DNA from: Fremontodendron californicum
Taxonomy: Eukaryota; Streptophyta; Magnoliopsida; Malvales; Malvaceae
NCBI GenBank assembly: GCA_030761205.1
Contig: JAULJL010000017.1
Coordinates: forward strand, 6,520,001 to 6,584,000
Length of the DNA: 64,000 nucleotides
Direction of reading: 5' to 3'
Part shown: in pieces, positions 10,002 to 20,442 of the stretch
Layout: every line of letters begins with the position of its first letter
Position numbering within the stretch: the stretch's first letter is position 1
Translations under genes and position numbers: made by a program
Notes under the pieces: generated by a model
The model's input: only the letters and a program-made list of their open reading frames with translations
What the model was told of the DNA's origin: nothing
The model's database searches: none

Positions 10002-10905
10002 TTATGCATAATATTTTTTCACTGCGTCAGCATTGATTAGGCTCGAGAAATCCGCACTATCCATCTCTGCTAAAATCATTGCTCCTCCTAAAAATACTCT
10101 TTTTACCACATACGGGCCTTCCCAATTTGGTGCCCATTTCCCCCTGGGATCTTGCTTATTAGGAGGATCTTCTTCAAAACTAAATCACCTTCTCGGAACT
10201 CTCTTGGGCGAACTTTTTTGTTATGCGCCCTTATCATCCGCTTTTTGTATAATTGGCCATGACACAGTGTCATCATCCTTTTTTCCTCGATCAAATTAAG
10301 TTGCTCATAGCAAGCTTGAACCCGCCTGCTTCTTCTAACTCGACTTCCATTAAAACTCTCAGAGAAGGGATCTCCACTTCAATTGGTAGCACAGCTTCTA
10401 TCTCGTACACTAAGGAGTAAAGGGTTGCCTCTGTAGAACTATGTACTGATGTTCTATAGGCGTGCAGGGCAAACGAAAGCTTCTCGTGCCAATCTTTGTA
10501 CTTATCAGTCATTTTGGCAACGATTTTCTTTATATTCTTGTTAGCAGCTTCTACTACTCCATTCATCTTGGGACGGTAGGGCGCCGAGTTGTGGTGTCTG
10601 ATTTTGAACTTAGTGTAAATTTTTTTCATCATGGTATTGTTCAAATTGAGAGCATTATGTGTAATAATGTTTTCCAGGAGACCATATCGGCATATCACTT
10701 CCTTTTTTTCAAAAACTTACACACCACGGATTTGGTCATATTAGCGTAAGAAGCAGCTTTGACCCATTTCGTGAAGTAATCGATCACTACCAAAATGAAG
10801 CGATGTCCGTTCGAGGCTTTATGGGTAATTGGCCCGACCACATCCATTCCTCACATAGAAAAAGCCAAGGCGTTGTCATGATATGCAGAGTAGGAGGAGC
10901 GTGTA
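10002..10905 (-). pseudogene. Ty3 integrase, C-terminal half (copy 1, broken)
   Basis: The minus strand encodes the end of a Tat-type integrase. From about 10,880 the text resembles the motif around DVVGPI, then FILVVIDYFTKWV (first catalytic Asp region, 10,740-10,830). This is followed by SAPYRPKMNGVVEAANKN, where the Glu of VVEAANKN fits the third catalytic residue. Then come WHEKLSFALHAYRT and the tail REFREGDLVLKK, ending LINADAVKKYYA at the stop 10,002-10,004. Frame changes near 10,295 and in the 10,100-10,200 part break it. The zinc-binding N-terminus and all of RNase H are absent, replaced by an LTR fragment. This copy cannot make a working integrase. Confidence 0.85.
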
Positions 10906-10911
10906 TTTTAT

Positions 10912-11365
10912 TGATAACTCTAGGAAATATAGTTATTTTGCCACCTTTTAAGCATTTAAACGGCTAAGTCCTTGAGAATTTTATTAGGATTTGATTAGTT
11001 TTAGATGTTTTTATATTTATTTTAACTATCCATTTTATGTTTAAAATAGTTATTTAGTTGTTATTTATGTGTTTTTATAGGTCCAAGGTGATCTGGAGCT
11101 TCGAGGTGCAAAACGACAAAAATCAATGCATTCCAATGAGTAGGCAGATTTGACCTCCGGAGCTTCTTTCAAGAAAAAATCGATCTTAAAGACTTAATTT
11201 GGAAAACTTCCTTATTTACTTTTGAAGCTGACTTTCATACCTTTCCAACGGTGTAAGAATCGTCAAAATCGGACAAGATTTGCCTACTCAAAACAACTGA
11301 CGAAGTTTGAGAAGCTCACAAGAACCAATTCGAACAAACGGAGGAGAAACACCAATGAGGCATTA
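10912..11365 (+). mobile_element. Fragment of a foreign LTR replacing RNase H (copy 1)
   Basis: The block starts TGATAACTCTAGGAAATA, the same first nine bases as the Athila-like LTR at 20,443, and then continues with unrelated LTR-like text (tttttataggtccaagg, then a GA-rich part). It sits exactly between integrase text on the left and an RT tail on the right. The RNase H and integrase N-terminal coding expected there is missing. It is probably a truncated solo LTR joined by deletion. The family is not identified. Confidence 0.55.
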
Positions 11366-11478
11366 GCGGTACCAATACCGATGGGTTGGTAAGTTACTCT
11401 TTCACTTTATCGAATGCTGCTTGGAAATCTTCGTCCCATTCACCCGGGTCTCGTTTCCTAAGGAGTCTGAAAATTGGA
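11366..11478 (-). pseudogene. Stub of RT end (copy 1)
   Basis: The minus strand reads the peptide around RLLRKRDPGEWDEDFQAAF, which lies just after the RT fingers/palm region in Tat elements, followed by LTNPSVLVP. It stops abruptly at the 3,233-bp repeat junction. The same text is contiguous with RT at 14,599-14,711, which shows which side is original. Confidence 0.8.
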
Positions 11479-12140
11479 TTGAAACTTAAAAATGATGCTC
11501 CTCTCATCAGAGGCTCAATGACTTTGAAATTTTAAACAATGCTCATCTCATCAGAGGCTCCATGACTTTGAAATTTAAAAACAATGCTTCTCTCATCAGA
11601 GGCTCCATGACTTTGAAATTTAAAACGATGCTCCTCACATCAGAGGCTCCACGACTTTGAAATTTAAAAACGATGCTCCTCTTATCAGAGGCTCCAACAC
11701 TTGGAAAATAAATTGCTCCTCTCATCAGAGGCTCTATCACTTGGAAAATAAATTGCTCCTCTCAACAGAGGCTCTAACACTTGGAAAATAAATTGCTCCT
11801 CTCAACAGAGGCTCTATCACTTGGAAAATAAATTGCTCTTCTCATTAGAGGCTCTAACACTTGGAAAATAAATTGCTCCTCTCATCAAAGGCTCTATATT
11901 TTGAAAATAAATTGCTTCTCTCAACAGAGGCTCTATCACTTGGAAAATAATTTGCTCCTCTAAATAGAGGCTCTAACACTTGGAAAATAAATTGCTCCTC
12001 TCAACAAATGCTCTATCACTTAAAAAAATTAATTGCTCCTCTCAACAGAGGCTCTATCACTTGAAAAATAAATTTCTCCTCTTATCAGAGGCTCTATCAC
12101 TTGAAAACTAAATTGTTCCTCTCAGCAGAGGATCTACGAT
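11479..12140. repeat. AGAGGCTC short tandem repeats (copy 2)
   Basis: This is the part of the short-repeat array carried by unit 2 of the 3,233-bp duplication. It starts inside the array, at the unit that reads ttgaaacttaaaaatgatg, and shows the same two spacer subfamilies in the same order as copy 1. Confidence 0.9.
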
Positions 12141-12143
12141 TTG

Positions 12144-13234
12144 TTTTTAAAATGCACCTTTTTCCTGGTTATCATGGTGATTCCAACTTCCTGTTGCAGT
12201 TGGATTTCATTTTCCTTGTCCATCTGTCATTCATATCCCCTTCTATGCAACAGTAATTCTTAATTGTTTGCAATGTCATGATAATGCAATACATGTTTAT
12301 GATAATGGAGTGCATGACTTGAGGCTCGAATCATGATTCGAGACCCCTGTGTATATTTTATTAACCAGAGGCCCTTTCAGAGTTGAGTCTGATTAAGCCT
12401 CTTATTTCATTATTCATAAACCTTTTTTGTCCTTCCCAATCCTTTAATCAAATCGACTAGGTGTCCACAATTTTCTTCTTCACGAACTTTCTTAGTTGAG
12501 TCAAGGCTTTCTACACTCCCCTCAAAACAATTTTACATATCAATCATCATTTCAATCATTGCATTCTTTACTTCCAAAGGGCATAAACAAATAAGGTCTC
12601 ACACTGTCCCATCATCTCTTTCTCTCTTTCTGATTTTCCAATTCTTAAATTTCTGTAGATTAATCACGAAAGCTTTGTTTGTGCATTATCTATTTATTTA
12701 TTATCATTCATATTTCATGCCAACATAATGCATTATCTAAAGAAAATTTCAAACAAAGAGGGATAAATTAAAAACTTTATAAATCGAGATATGTACTTTC
12801 ATTCCAGTGAAAGAAAAAAAACATACTAGCATTAATCAAAGAAAAAAAAGAAAGATCGGATAGGGATAGATTCCCACATAATGAATACTTAAACGAATCT
12901 CAATCGAGCTAATTCAGATTTCTCTTTTAGAAAATAATATTCATCGATGTCATTGACTCCTTTCGAGAGCATCCAACCATTAATTACCCTCTATGCCTTG
13001 TGTCATTCGGTCATGTCGCATTTCGCTGTTTGTTCAGTCATTCCATCCTGCTTTAATCCCTTGTCTCATGAATCATTTCATACAGATTATTGCCGGTCAT
13101 CCCAACTCTTGTTGTTCTTTACCTAGACTGCCCTTAAGGGTTTTCGACCTAGATCCATCCTTTGATTCGAACCGTCCTTTTGGGTTTTCGGTTTGAATCT
13201 CTCCTTTCTTACTTTCCATTTTTTTTCCTTTTTT
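12144..13234. other. Duplicated non-coding 3' UTR (copy 2)
   Basis: This is a duplicate of 8,911-10,001 at +3,233 bp, with the same composition and the same palindrome. No gene is visible. Confidence 0.6.
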
Positions 13235-14138
13235 TTATGCATAATATTTTTTCACTGCGTCAGCATTGATTAGGCTCGAGAAATCCGCACTATCCATCTC
13301 TGCTAAAATCATTGCTCCTCCTAAAAATACTCTTTTTACCACATACGGGCCTTCCCAATTTGGTGCCCATTTCCCCCTGGGATCTTGCTTATTAGGAGGA
13401 TCTTCTTCAAAACTAAATCACCTTCTCGGAACTCTCTTGGGCGAACTTTTTTGTTATGCGCCCTTATCATCCGCTTTTTGTATAATTGGCCATGACACAG
13501 TGTCATCATCCTTTTTTCCTCGATCAAATTAAGTTGCTCATAGCAAGCTTGAACCCGCCTGCTTCTTCTAACTCGACTTCCATTAAAACTCTCAGAGAAG
13601 GGATCTCCACTTCAATTGGTAGCACAGCTTCTATCTCGTACACTAAGGAGTAAAGGGTTGCCTCTGTAGAACTATGTACTGATGTTCTATAGGCGTGCAG
13701 GGCAAACGAAAGCTTCTCGTGCCAATCTTTGTACTTATCAGTCATTTTGGCAACGATTTTCTTTATATTCTTGTTAGCAGCTTCTACTACTCCATTCATC
13801 TTGGGACGGTAGGGCGCCGAGTTGTGGTGTCTGATTTTGAACTTAGTGCAAATTTTTTTCATCATGGTATTGTTCAAATTGAGAGCATTATGTGTAATAA
13901 TGTTTTCCAGGAGACCATATCGGCATATCACTTCCTTTTTTTCAAAAACTTACACACCACGGATTTGGTCATATTAGCGTAAGAAGCAGCTTTGACCCAT
14001 TTCGTGAAGTAATCGATCACTACCAAAATGAAGCGATGTCCGTTCGAGGCTTTATGGGTAATTGGCCCGACCACATCCATTCCTCACATAGAAAAAGCCA
14101 AGGCGTTGTCATGATATGCAGAGTAGGAGGAGCGTGTA
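13235..14138 (-). pseudogene. Ty3 integrase, C-terminal half (copy 2, broken)
   Basis: A near-identical copy of the fragment at 10,002-10,905, with the same frame breaks and the same truncation. This proves the damage came before the duplication. One visible amino-acid change is Tyr to Cys in the phrase KKICTKFKIRHHNSAPYRP. Confidence 0.85.
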
Positions 14139-14144
14139 TTTTAT

Positions 14145-14598
14145 TGATAACTCTAGGAAATATAGTTATTTTGCCACCTTTTAAGCATTTAAACGGCTAA
14201 GTCCTTGAGAATTTTATTAGGATTTGATTAGTTTTAGATGTTTTTATATTTATTTTAATTATCCATTTTATGTTTAAAATAGTTATTTAGTTGTTATTTA
14301 TGTGTTTTTATAGGTCCAAGGTGATCTGGAGCTTCGAGGTGCAAAACGACAAAAATCAATGCATTCCAATGAGTAGGCAGATTTGACCTCCGGAGCTTCT
14401 TTCAAGAAAAAATCGATCTTAAAGACTTAATTTGGAAAACTTCCTTATTTACTTTTGAAGCTGACTTTCATACCTTTCCAACGGTGTAAGAATCGTCAAA
14501 ATCGGACAAGATTTGCCTACTCAAAACAACTGACGAAGTTTGAGAAGCTCACAAGAACCAATTCGAACAAACGGAGGAGAAACACCAATGAGGCATTA
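14145..14598 (+). mobile_element. Fragment of a foreign LTR replacing RNase H (copy 2)
   Basis: This is the second copy of the LTR-like insert, here directly beside the intact RT tail. It shows that the loss of RNase H and the gain of this fragment happened in the original element, before the 3.2-kb duplication. Confidence 0.55.
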
Positions 14599-15847
14599 GC
14601 GGTACCAATACCGATGGGTTGGTAAGTTACTCTTTCACTTTATCGAATGCTGCTTGGAAATCTTCGTCCCATTCACCCGGGTCTCGTTTCCTAAGGAGTC
14701 TGAAAATTGGATCACATTTGGCAGTGAGTTGGGAAATAAACGGGCAATGTAATTCAATCTTCCCCAAAATCCTCTTACTTTTTTCTGTGTCTGGGGTGGG
14801 GATAAGTCCTAGATGGCGCGTATCTTGTCGGGGTCTACTTTGATTCCTTTCTCATTAACAATAAATCCCAGTAGTTTGTCGGATGTTACACCGAACGTGC
14901 ATTTGGCGGGATTGAGCTTAAGCTGGGACTTTCTTAACCGACCGAACAACTTTCTCAGATTAACCACATGGTCTTCATCTTCACGCGACTTTGCGATCAT
15001 ATCGTCGACATAAACCTCTACTTCTTTGTGTATCATATCATGAAAGTGGGTCACTATTGCTCTTTGATAAGTCACATTGGTATTCTTTAGCCCAAATGGC
15101 ATAACATTATAACAAAAAGTTCCCCACATTGTCATAAATGTGGTTTTTTCCATGTCTTCTGGTGCCATCTTGATTTGGTTGTAGCCCGAAAATCCATCCA
15201 TAAATGAGAACAATGAGTGCCTGGCGGTATTATCCACCAAGGTATCGATATGGGGTAATGGAAAACTATCTTTTGGACTAGCTCTGTTCAAGTCTCGATA
15301 ATCAACACACATCCGTACTTTCCCTTATTTCTTCGGGATAGGGACTATGTTCGCCATTCATTCAGGATACTTGGCGACTTTCAAAAATCCTGCATCGAAC
15401 TGTTTTTTTACTTCTTCTTTGACTTTTAGGAGCATTTCAGGCTTCATTCGTCTCAACTTTTGTTTCACCGGTTTGTATTCTGGCCCTAAGGGCAAACGAT
15501 GCACCACAATATCCGTATCAAGCCCTGGCATGTCCTGATAGGACCATGCGAACACATCCGCATATTCCTAGAGCAGTTTTATCAATTCTTGTTTTTTTGC
15601 CACTGGAAGTGAATTGCCGATTTTTATTTCTTTCTTATTATTCTCATTTTCCAGATTAATAAACTCCGTTATCTCCTGATGAGGCATAATTTGCTTTTCT
15701 TCTGACTCTATCAATCTCAACAAGTCAGGAGGTAAGTCATAGTTTTCAGCAATCTCTTCACCGTCAATTTCATCGATGTCAATACATTTCTCAAAATTGA
15801 TTTTCGAACCATCGATGAGATTGTTTTCGCATTCATTAATAGAGGAC
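14599..15847 (-). pseudogene. Reverse transcriptase region of the minus-strand Tat-like element
   Basis: Reading leftwards, an acidic stretch (INECENNLIDGSKINFEK) is followed by ADVFAWSYQDMPGLD, the KQKLRRMKPE segment, VRMCVDYRDLNRASPKDSFP and FSFMDGFSGYNQIKM. Then come the catalytic VEVYVDDMIAKS (YVDD) and KLLGFIVNEKGIKVDP. This is the full order of a Ty3 RT. Stops lie after KVAKYPE (about 15,357), where family members have Trp, just before GKVRMC (about 15,326), and after DPDKIRAI (about 14,809). RNase H is missing beyond 14,599. All three stops can be single-base changes from sense codons. Confidence 0.88.
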
Positions 15848-15885
15848 CTGGAAAGGTGAAAGCAAAAGAATACATATATTTGTAT
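15848..15885 (-). other. Candidate 3' splice site of a pro-RT intron
   Basis: On the minus strand, a pyrimidine-rich run (ttttgctttcacctttccag) ends in AG just before the acidic segment that leads into RT. Ogre elements are known to carry an intron between protease and RT, and this is where its acceptor would lie. A matching donor was not located with confidence, probably between 15,960 and 16,060. Confidence 0.45.
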
Positions 15886-16050
15886 AGACAGGCAAATAGA
15901 AAGGATGAACAAAAATAATTGGCAAATGAATTGAAACAAAATGCATCATGGTTTGTCATTCATTAAAACAATAATTTCATAAAAAGAGCCCATGCACAAA
16001 AAGAAACTTTCATAAAACTCTTGGGTAGATGTGTTTGAAGACTTAGTTTG

Positions 16051-17161
16051 TTAATCAGAAAAAGACCTAAATACAGCTGGTAAGTCTATAGCATGCCAAT
16101 TCTTCAATTCAAATCCTGGGGGCACGGGTAGATGGTCTCTTCTTATGTCTTGTTTCCCTTTTCTTTCTCTTGTTCCAGCATCTGGATGTAGAATTCTGCC
16201 AACATTCTTTCCAAAATCACGACAGGCTTGGTTCCAACTGGTGAATCGAAAAAATAAAACCCGCCGATCAAAATGTCTCATAGAGGTAGGAGATATATAT
16301 CTTTCTGGTATCTATCTTATAACCCCTTAATCTTGCAAGCCTTTGTTCTTTTCTTTCTCTTATCATTCTCTCTCTGTCCTCTCTGGTTGGCTTGTATACC
16401 AAACCAAACTTGTCTCCTTTTGCTATCACACTATCCACCTTCGGATTCCTTGTAGGTTCTTTCCTAGACCGGCCCCGACTCGGCAACCTTTCCCAACCAC
16501 TTGAACAATGCTGTTTTGAGTAACGTAAGATAAATGAGGCATAGGTATCTTAGAACCCTCTCCTACAAATATGACGTTCACAAACTCTAGGGGTCCGAAA
16601 AGAGCATTCCCATGCTTCTTCGGCAGCCTCTATGTAGGGGATACTTGAGGGTTTTGATACAATCAAGTCTTCCTCTCCATCCACAATTATTTCCTGCTCT
16701 TCAACCCTGAATTTTACCTTCTGATGCAGAGTGGATGGAATGGCACCAGCCATGTGAATCCAGGGTCTTCCCAGCAAGACATTGTATGAGGGAATGATAT
16801 CCATAACCTGGAAGACTATATCGAATATGCAAGGTCCAATATGCATTGGTAAATCGATCTATCCCACCACCTATCTACGGGTCCCATCAAATGCCCGCAC
16901 TATCATATGACTGTTCTTCATATGGGACATGTCGATAAGCAATTTGAACAGTGTAGTCATAGGCATGACATTTAGCGCAGAACCATTATCGATAAGCACT
17001 TTTGCAATGATATGACTTTTGCACCGAGCGGTGATATGGAGGGCCTTGGTACTGCCTGTCCCCTCAGGCAGGATTTCTTCATCGCTGAAAGTTATGAAAT
17101 TGTTGACAACCATATTTCCTACTACTTGATCGAAATTTTCTACAGATACGTCATGAGCCAC
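16051..17161 (-). pseudogene. Aspartic protease and linker of the minus-strand Tat-like element
   Basis: The peptide around AKVLIDNGSALNVMP (about 16,990-17,030) is the Tat-type protease active-site region, with D-N-G-S in place of D-T/S-G. It is followed by MIVRAFDGTRR, then by the flap and C-terminal part around IIPSYNVLLGRPWIHMAGA (16,700-16,846). Downstream is a basic linker (REDRERMIRERKEQRLARLR, about 16,310-16,400) that leads towards RT. Stops and frame shifts at about 16,550 and 16,850-16,870 break the gene. Confidence 0.8.
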
Positions 17162-17325
17162 GTATGCCTCATTTAGTACTTTTAAAAGGGCCCTTCGGTG
17201 GGGTTATGAATTCGTCCGCAATTCCAAGATGGAAATGCGAGCTGGTGAGCGTTTTAACTGTTCCACCACATTATATTCGCTGTGCTTGATAAATTTAAGG
17301 AATTCACAGGCTTCCTCTTCTGTTA

Positions 17326-19765
17326 CTAGCTTGTTCTTTCTTTGCTCGACTTTGTTTTTCGGGATAGTCTTTTATTCATCAATTTTAGCTTTCCTTTTCT
17401 GCATACTTCGGGTGTATAGCATCTCCCGCTTTTAGTAAACCCTCCAATACCGGTAATGTCTACTGCAACCTCAAAAACATTGAGTATTGGCGTAGTATTA
17501 CTAGGCTCTGGTGATATAACTTCATAGTCGTATTTCCAGGGCACATTCATACTATTCCTATGTGGAAAAAGGCCTGGTACTTTGATAGTTACTGTCGGCT
17601 TTGATACCTTTAGTGTTTTTTTCATTGGCGGGTTTTGGGTTTCTTCATAGTAGATAACCAATGGCTTTGGCTTGACCCATTCAGTAGCCTTTGGTGTTTC
17701 CTCAATCACCACATGCATTGATTTTTCTTCCCATTCTGTGGAGAATTCTGCTACACCGATATCCATCATCTCTTAATTTTATCCTGAAAATCATAGCATT
17801 GGTCGATCGTATGTCCTACCAAGCCCCCGTGATACCTACAGAAGTATCCATTGTCTGATTCCAACCTCAAAATTTTTTGCCCCATGTTGACTGGTCTAAA
17901 CAGCCCAACTTTAATCATAGTATCCAGCACCTCTCCCATATGAGTCCGGACATCCTCAACCTTGGACAGCACTCGGCACCCTTTTCCTTCCACTATTGCA
18001 TTCACTACTGCTTTCCCGTGATCGGATAACGGATTTTCAGTGACGTTAGGCTCTCCCTTAGTTGTGACGTTTAGATAACCAGTCCTGATCAGGTTTTGCA
18101 TCTTGTGTTTAAAGGCAGTGCAATTCTCTAGAGAATGACCCGGGTTACGTCCGTGATAATCACAATTCACATTTGGGTCGTAACACCTTAGGTATGGGGG
18201 TTTCATGGGTTCAAGGAACATGGGTGCTACTAAGTGGTTTTGGATTAACTTGGGGAAGGGTTAGGTGTATGTCATGGGAATGGGGTCGAATGTGGGTCTT
18301 TGTTGAAACTGTTGGGGTCCCCTTTGGTTAGTCCCTACGTTGTTGATCGGATTGGTTGGGTTAAGAACAGGTGCAGGGATTGTGTATATGGACACTAGCA
18401 TGGGTGATGGTGAATATACTGGCATCGACAGTCGATAGCTCATCGGGTATTGGGGCTGTGTAGGAGGATATGGGTATGGGTTAGGTGGGTAACTGTAGGG
18501 TTGGTTTGTAGGGTAAAGGGTAAAATTTCATGGTGGCCGGCTCTCATACGGAACGGCATGTACTTCTCATTCCTTCTTCTTTACCACGCCTATTTCTTGA
18601 CATTGGCTATTTCAACTCCTTCAATCTTGCCGCTCTTTATAGCGTTTTCTATCATTTCACCGAAAATAACCATGTCGGCAAAATTTTTAGTAGCATTACC
18701 TACCAACCTGTCATAATATAGCCCTCACAACGTGTCGATAAACAACACGGTAGTTTCTCTTTCAGTAAGGGGTGGTTGCACTTGAGCCGCCATATCTCTC
18801 CATTTTTGGGCGTATTTTTTGAAACCTTCTCCCGTCTTCTTCTCCATGTTCTGTAAAGATAACTTATCAGGTGTCATGTCAGCCATGTGCTTATACTGAG
18901 CTAAAAAAGCTCTTGCCAGATCTGTCCAAGTATGAATGCGACCACGATCTAGTTGGTTGTACCACCTTGCGGCTGATCCTTTCAGGCTATCTTGAAAATA
19001 GCGGATCAATAATTTGTCGTTATGAGTATGCCCAGCCAATTTTGCGACAGAACATGGTGATGTGAAATGAAGGGCACTTGGTCCCATCATACTTTTCAAA
19101 TTCTGGGACTTTGAACTTCGATGGTATTACCAAATCTAGAACCAAACTTAGTTCACTTGCATCAACTTTCCCGAAGACGTCCATCCCTTCTATTGCCTTG
19201 AGTCTCTCTTCTAGCATATCATATTTATGTTCCATCCTGGTGTCCATTACATGCCTTATCACACATTTCCTTAATTTTTCTTGCTCTATGGGGTCGTCTA
19301 AGTTTGGGATGATAACTAGGTTTGAAGGATTAGTCCCTGAGTTAGATGCGAGCTGTCCTTGGCCTTGTTGGCCTATGGGACTCGGTGTGTTGATGTAAAC
19401 ATAGGGTTGTCCTCCCACTGGAGGTTCTCCTTGTGGATGCCCACCTTGCGATGTTTGGGTACGGGTCGGAGTAAAACCCGATGGGTATAAAGGATTTTCG
19501 TCGTTACTTTCTCGGGTCGGAGTCCTTCCCTCACACTTGAGCTTTCAGTTTGCCCTTTTCCCTTAGTCAGACTTATCATCATTTCTATCATCTTGGCTAT
19601 TTGTTCACTTGATTCTGCTTGTGACCTTGCAATCTGTTTTTGCGTTTCTTGTTGGGACCTGGCCAATTATTCTTTCGCTTCAAGTTGGGACCTAGCTAAT
19701 TGCTCTTGCAACTCCCTTTGTAGTTTTTCCATTCATTCAATTCACACTGTTTGCTCACTTTCCAT
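17326..19765 (-). pseudogene. Gag of the minus-strand Tat-like element
   Basis: The reading starts at an ATG at 19,763-19,765 (MESEQTV), then a Gln/Glu/Ala-rich coiled-coil-like part with repeated LARSQ. The Retrotrans_gag core follows: FKVPEFEKYDGTKCPSFH, then SLKGSAARWYNQL, WTDLARAFLAQYK and AQKWRDMAAQVQPPL (18,725-19,150). Two zinc-knuckle-like motifs lie further on, CDYHGRNPGHSLENC (about 18,120-18,170) and CRYHGGLVGHTIDQC (about 17,790-17,840). These are the Y-H variant typical of Tat gags. Several stops and frame changes break it into at least six pieces. Confidence 0.85.
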
Positions 19766-20109
19766 GGTTTTGTTTTAGACCTAGTATTATACTGGTGAGA
19801 GGATTGCTTTGATCTTTTCGTCAGTCTGATTGTGCTTGAAACCACTGACAATTATTTTACCATGAATTAGGGACTTTGTGTTGTGATTAGTGTATGCTAA
19901 TTTTAAATCGTTCCAACGGGTTGGCGCGATATCAAAATCTCTCCTTTTTATTCATGAGTTGCCAGATCTTTTCATGAGTAGACATGTATATGTGTATGCA
20001 TGTAACATGAGTTAATGATGTTTATGGAATGAAATGAATGCACTTGAGAGGTGTTTGCTCTAATATAATTTTCAAAAAAGTAGATTCTTATTGATCCCAC
20101 AGTACGTTT

Positions 20110-20442
20110 TCACATTTGATTAATCATTCTAGAGTTGTAGCCATAAAAACATTTGACTTGCTCATATTGATCTTTTGCCTCTTCTAGGAAGCTAAGCAGA
20201 CGTTGTCCATACTTTCCAGTGGGATTGACTTCTTGTATTAGCACCTCCACTCGTTCCACCATTTCCCTTGCTTTACTTACTGCTTTGCAGACTTGTGTAG
20301 CCAAATATTCTATGTATTGCTGCCTTTCCAAGCTTTCAGCCTTCCATCTCATACTAGCATCCATTGCCAAACCACATGTGTAAATCCAATCCGCCTATCT
20401 ATTTTTCCATTCCCTCATAATTTCATCAATATGATTCCTCTG
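20110..20442 (-). pseudogene. 3' part of Tat ORF1, cut by the Athila insertion
   Basis: The minus-strand peptide runs from NHIDEIMREWKNR (first codons directly at the Athila target site) through DASMRWKAESLERQQYIEYL and ends SRMINQM at the stop near 20,110. It is charged and probably coiled-coil. Joined to 29,115-30,920 across the transposon, with one CTCTG copy, the frame continues. One in-frame TAG follows WKNR. It lies upstream of gag in the minus orientation, which fits the extra ORF1 of Ogre-type elements. Confidence 0.75.

Larger units (their letters stand above)
8246..11478. repeat. 3,233-bp direct repeat, unit 1
   Basis: Every landmark in this block recurs exactly 3,233 bp later: the AGAGGCTC repeats, the integrase C-terminal region, an LTR fragment and a stub of RT. 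The junction at about 11,478 joins the RT-side string ctgaaaattgga directly to ttgaaacttaaaaatgatg from within the short-repeat array, with only 1-2 bp of shared sequence. By eye I find about four single-base differences between the units. It is either a very recent tandem duplication or an assembly artefact. Confidence 0.93.
11479..14711. repeat. 3,233-bp direct repeat, unit 2
   Basis: Second copy of the preceding unit, followed at 14,712 by sequence that continues the RT gene. Differences noted by eye: T at about 9,652 versus C at 12,885, T at 10,618 versus C at 13,851 (a Tyr to Cys change in the integrase reading), C versus T near 11,026/14,259, and C versus T near 8,850/12,083. Confidence 0.93.

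Noticed and set aside
9760..10749. Plus-strand frames at 9,760-9,963, 10,033-10,299 and 10,462-10,749 (and their copies at +3,233)
   Set aside because: The latter two are antisense to the integrase fragment and the first lies in its non-coding 3' UTR.
14619..15538. Plus-strand frames in the RT region
   Set aside because: They are antisense shadows of the minus-strand RT, which has the YVDD motif and the full RT motif order.
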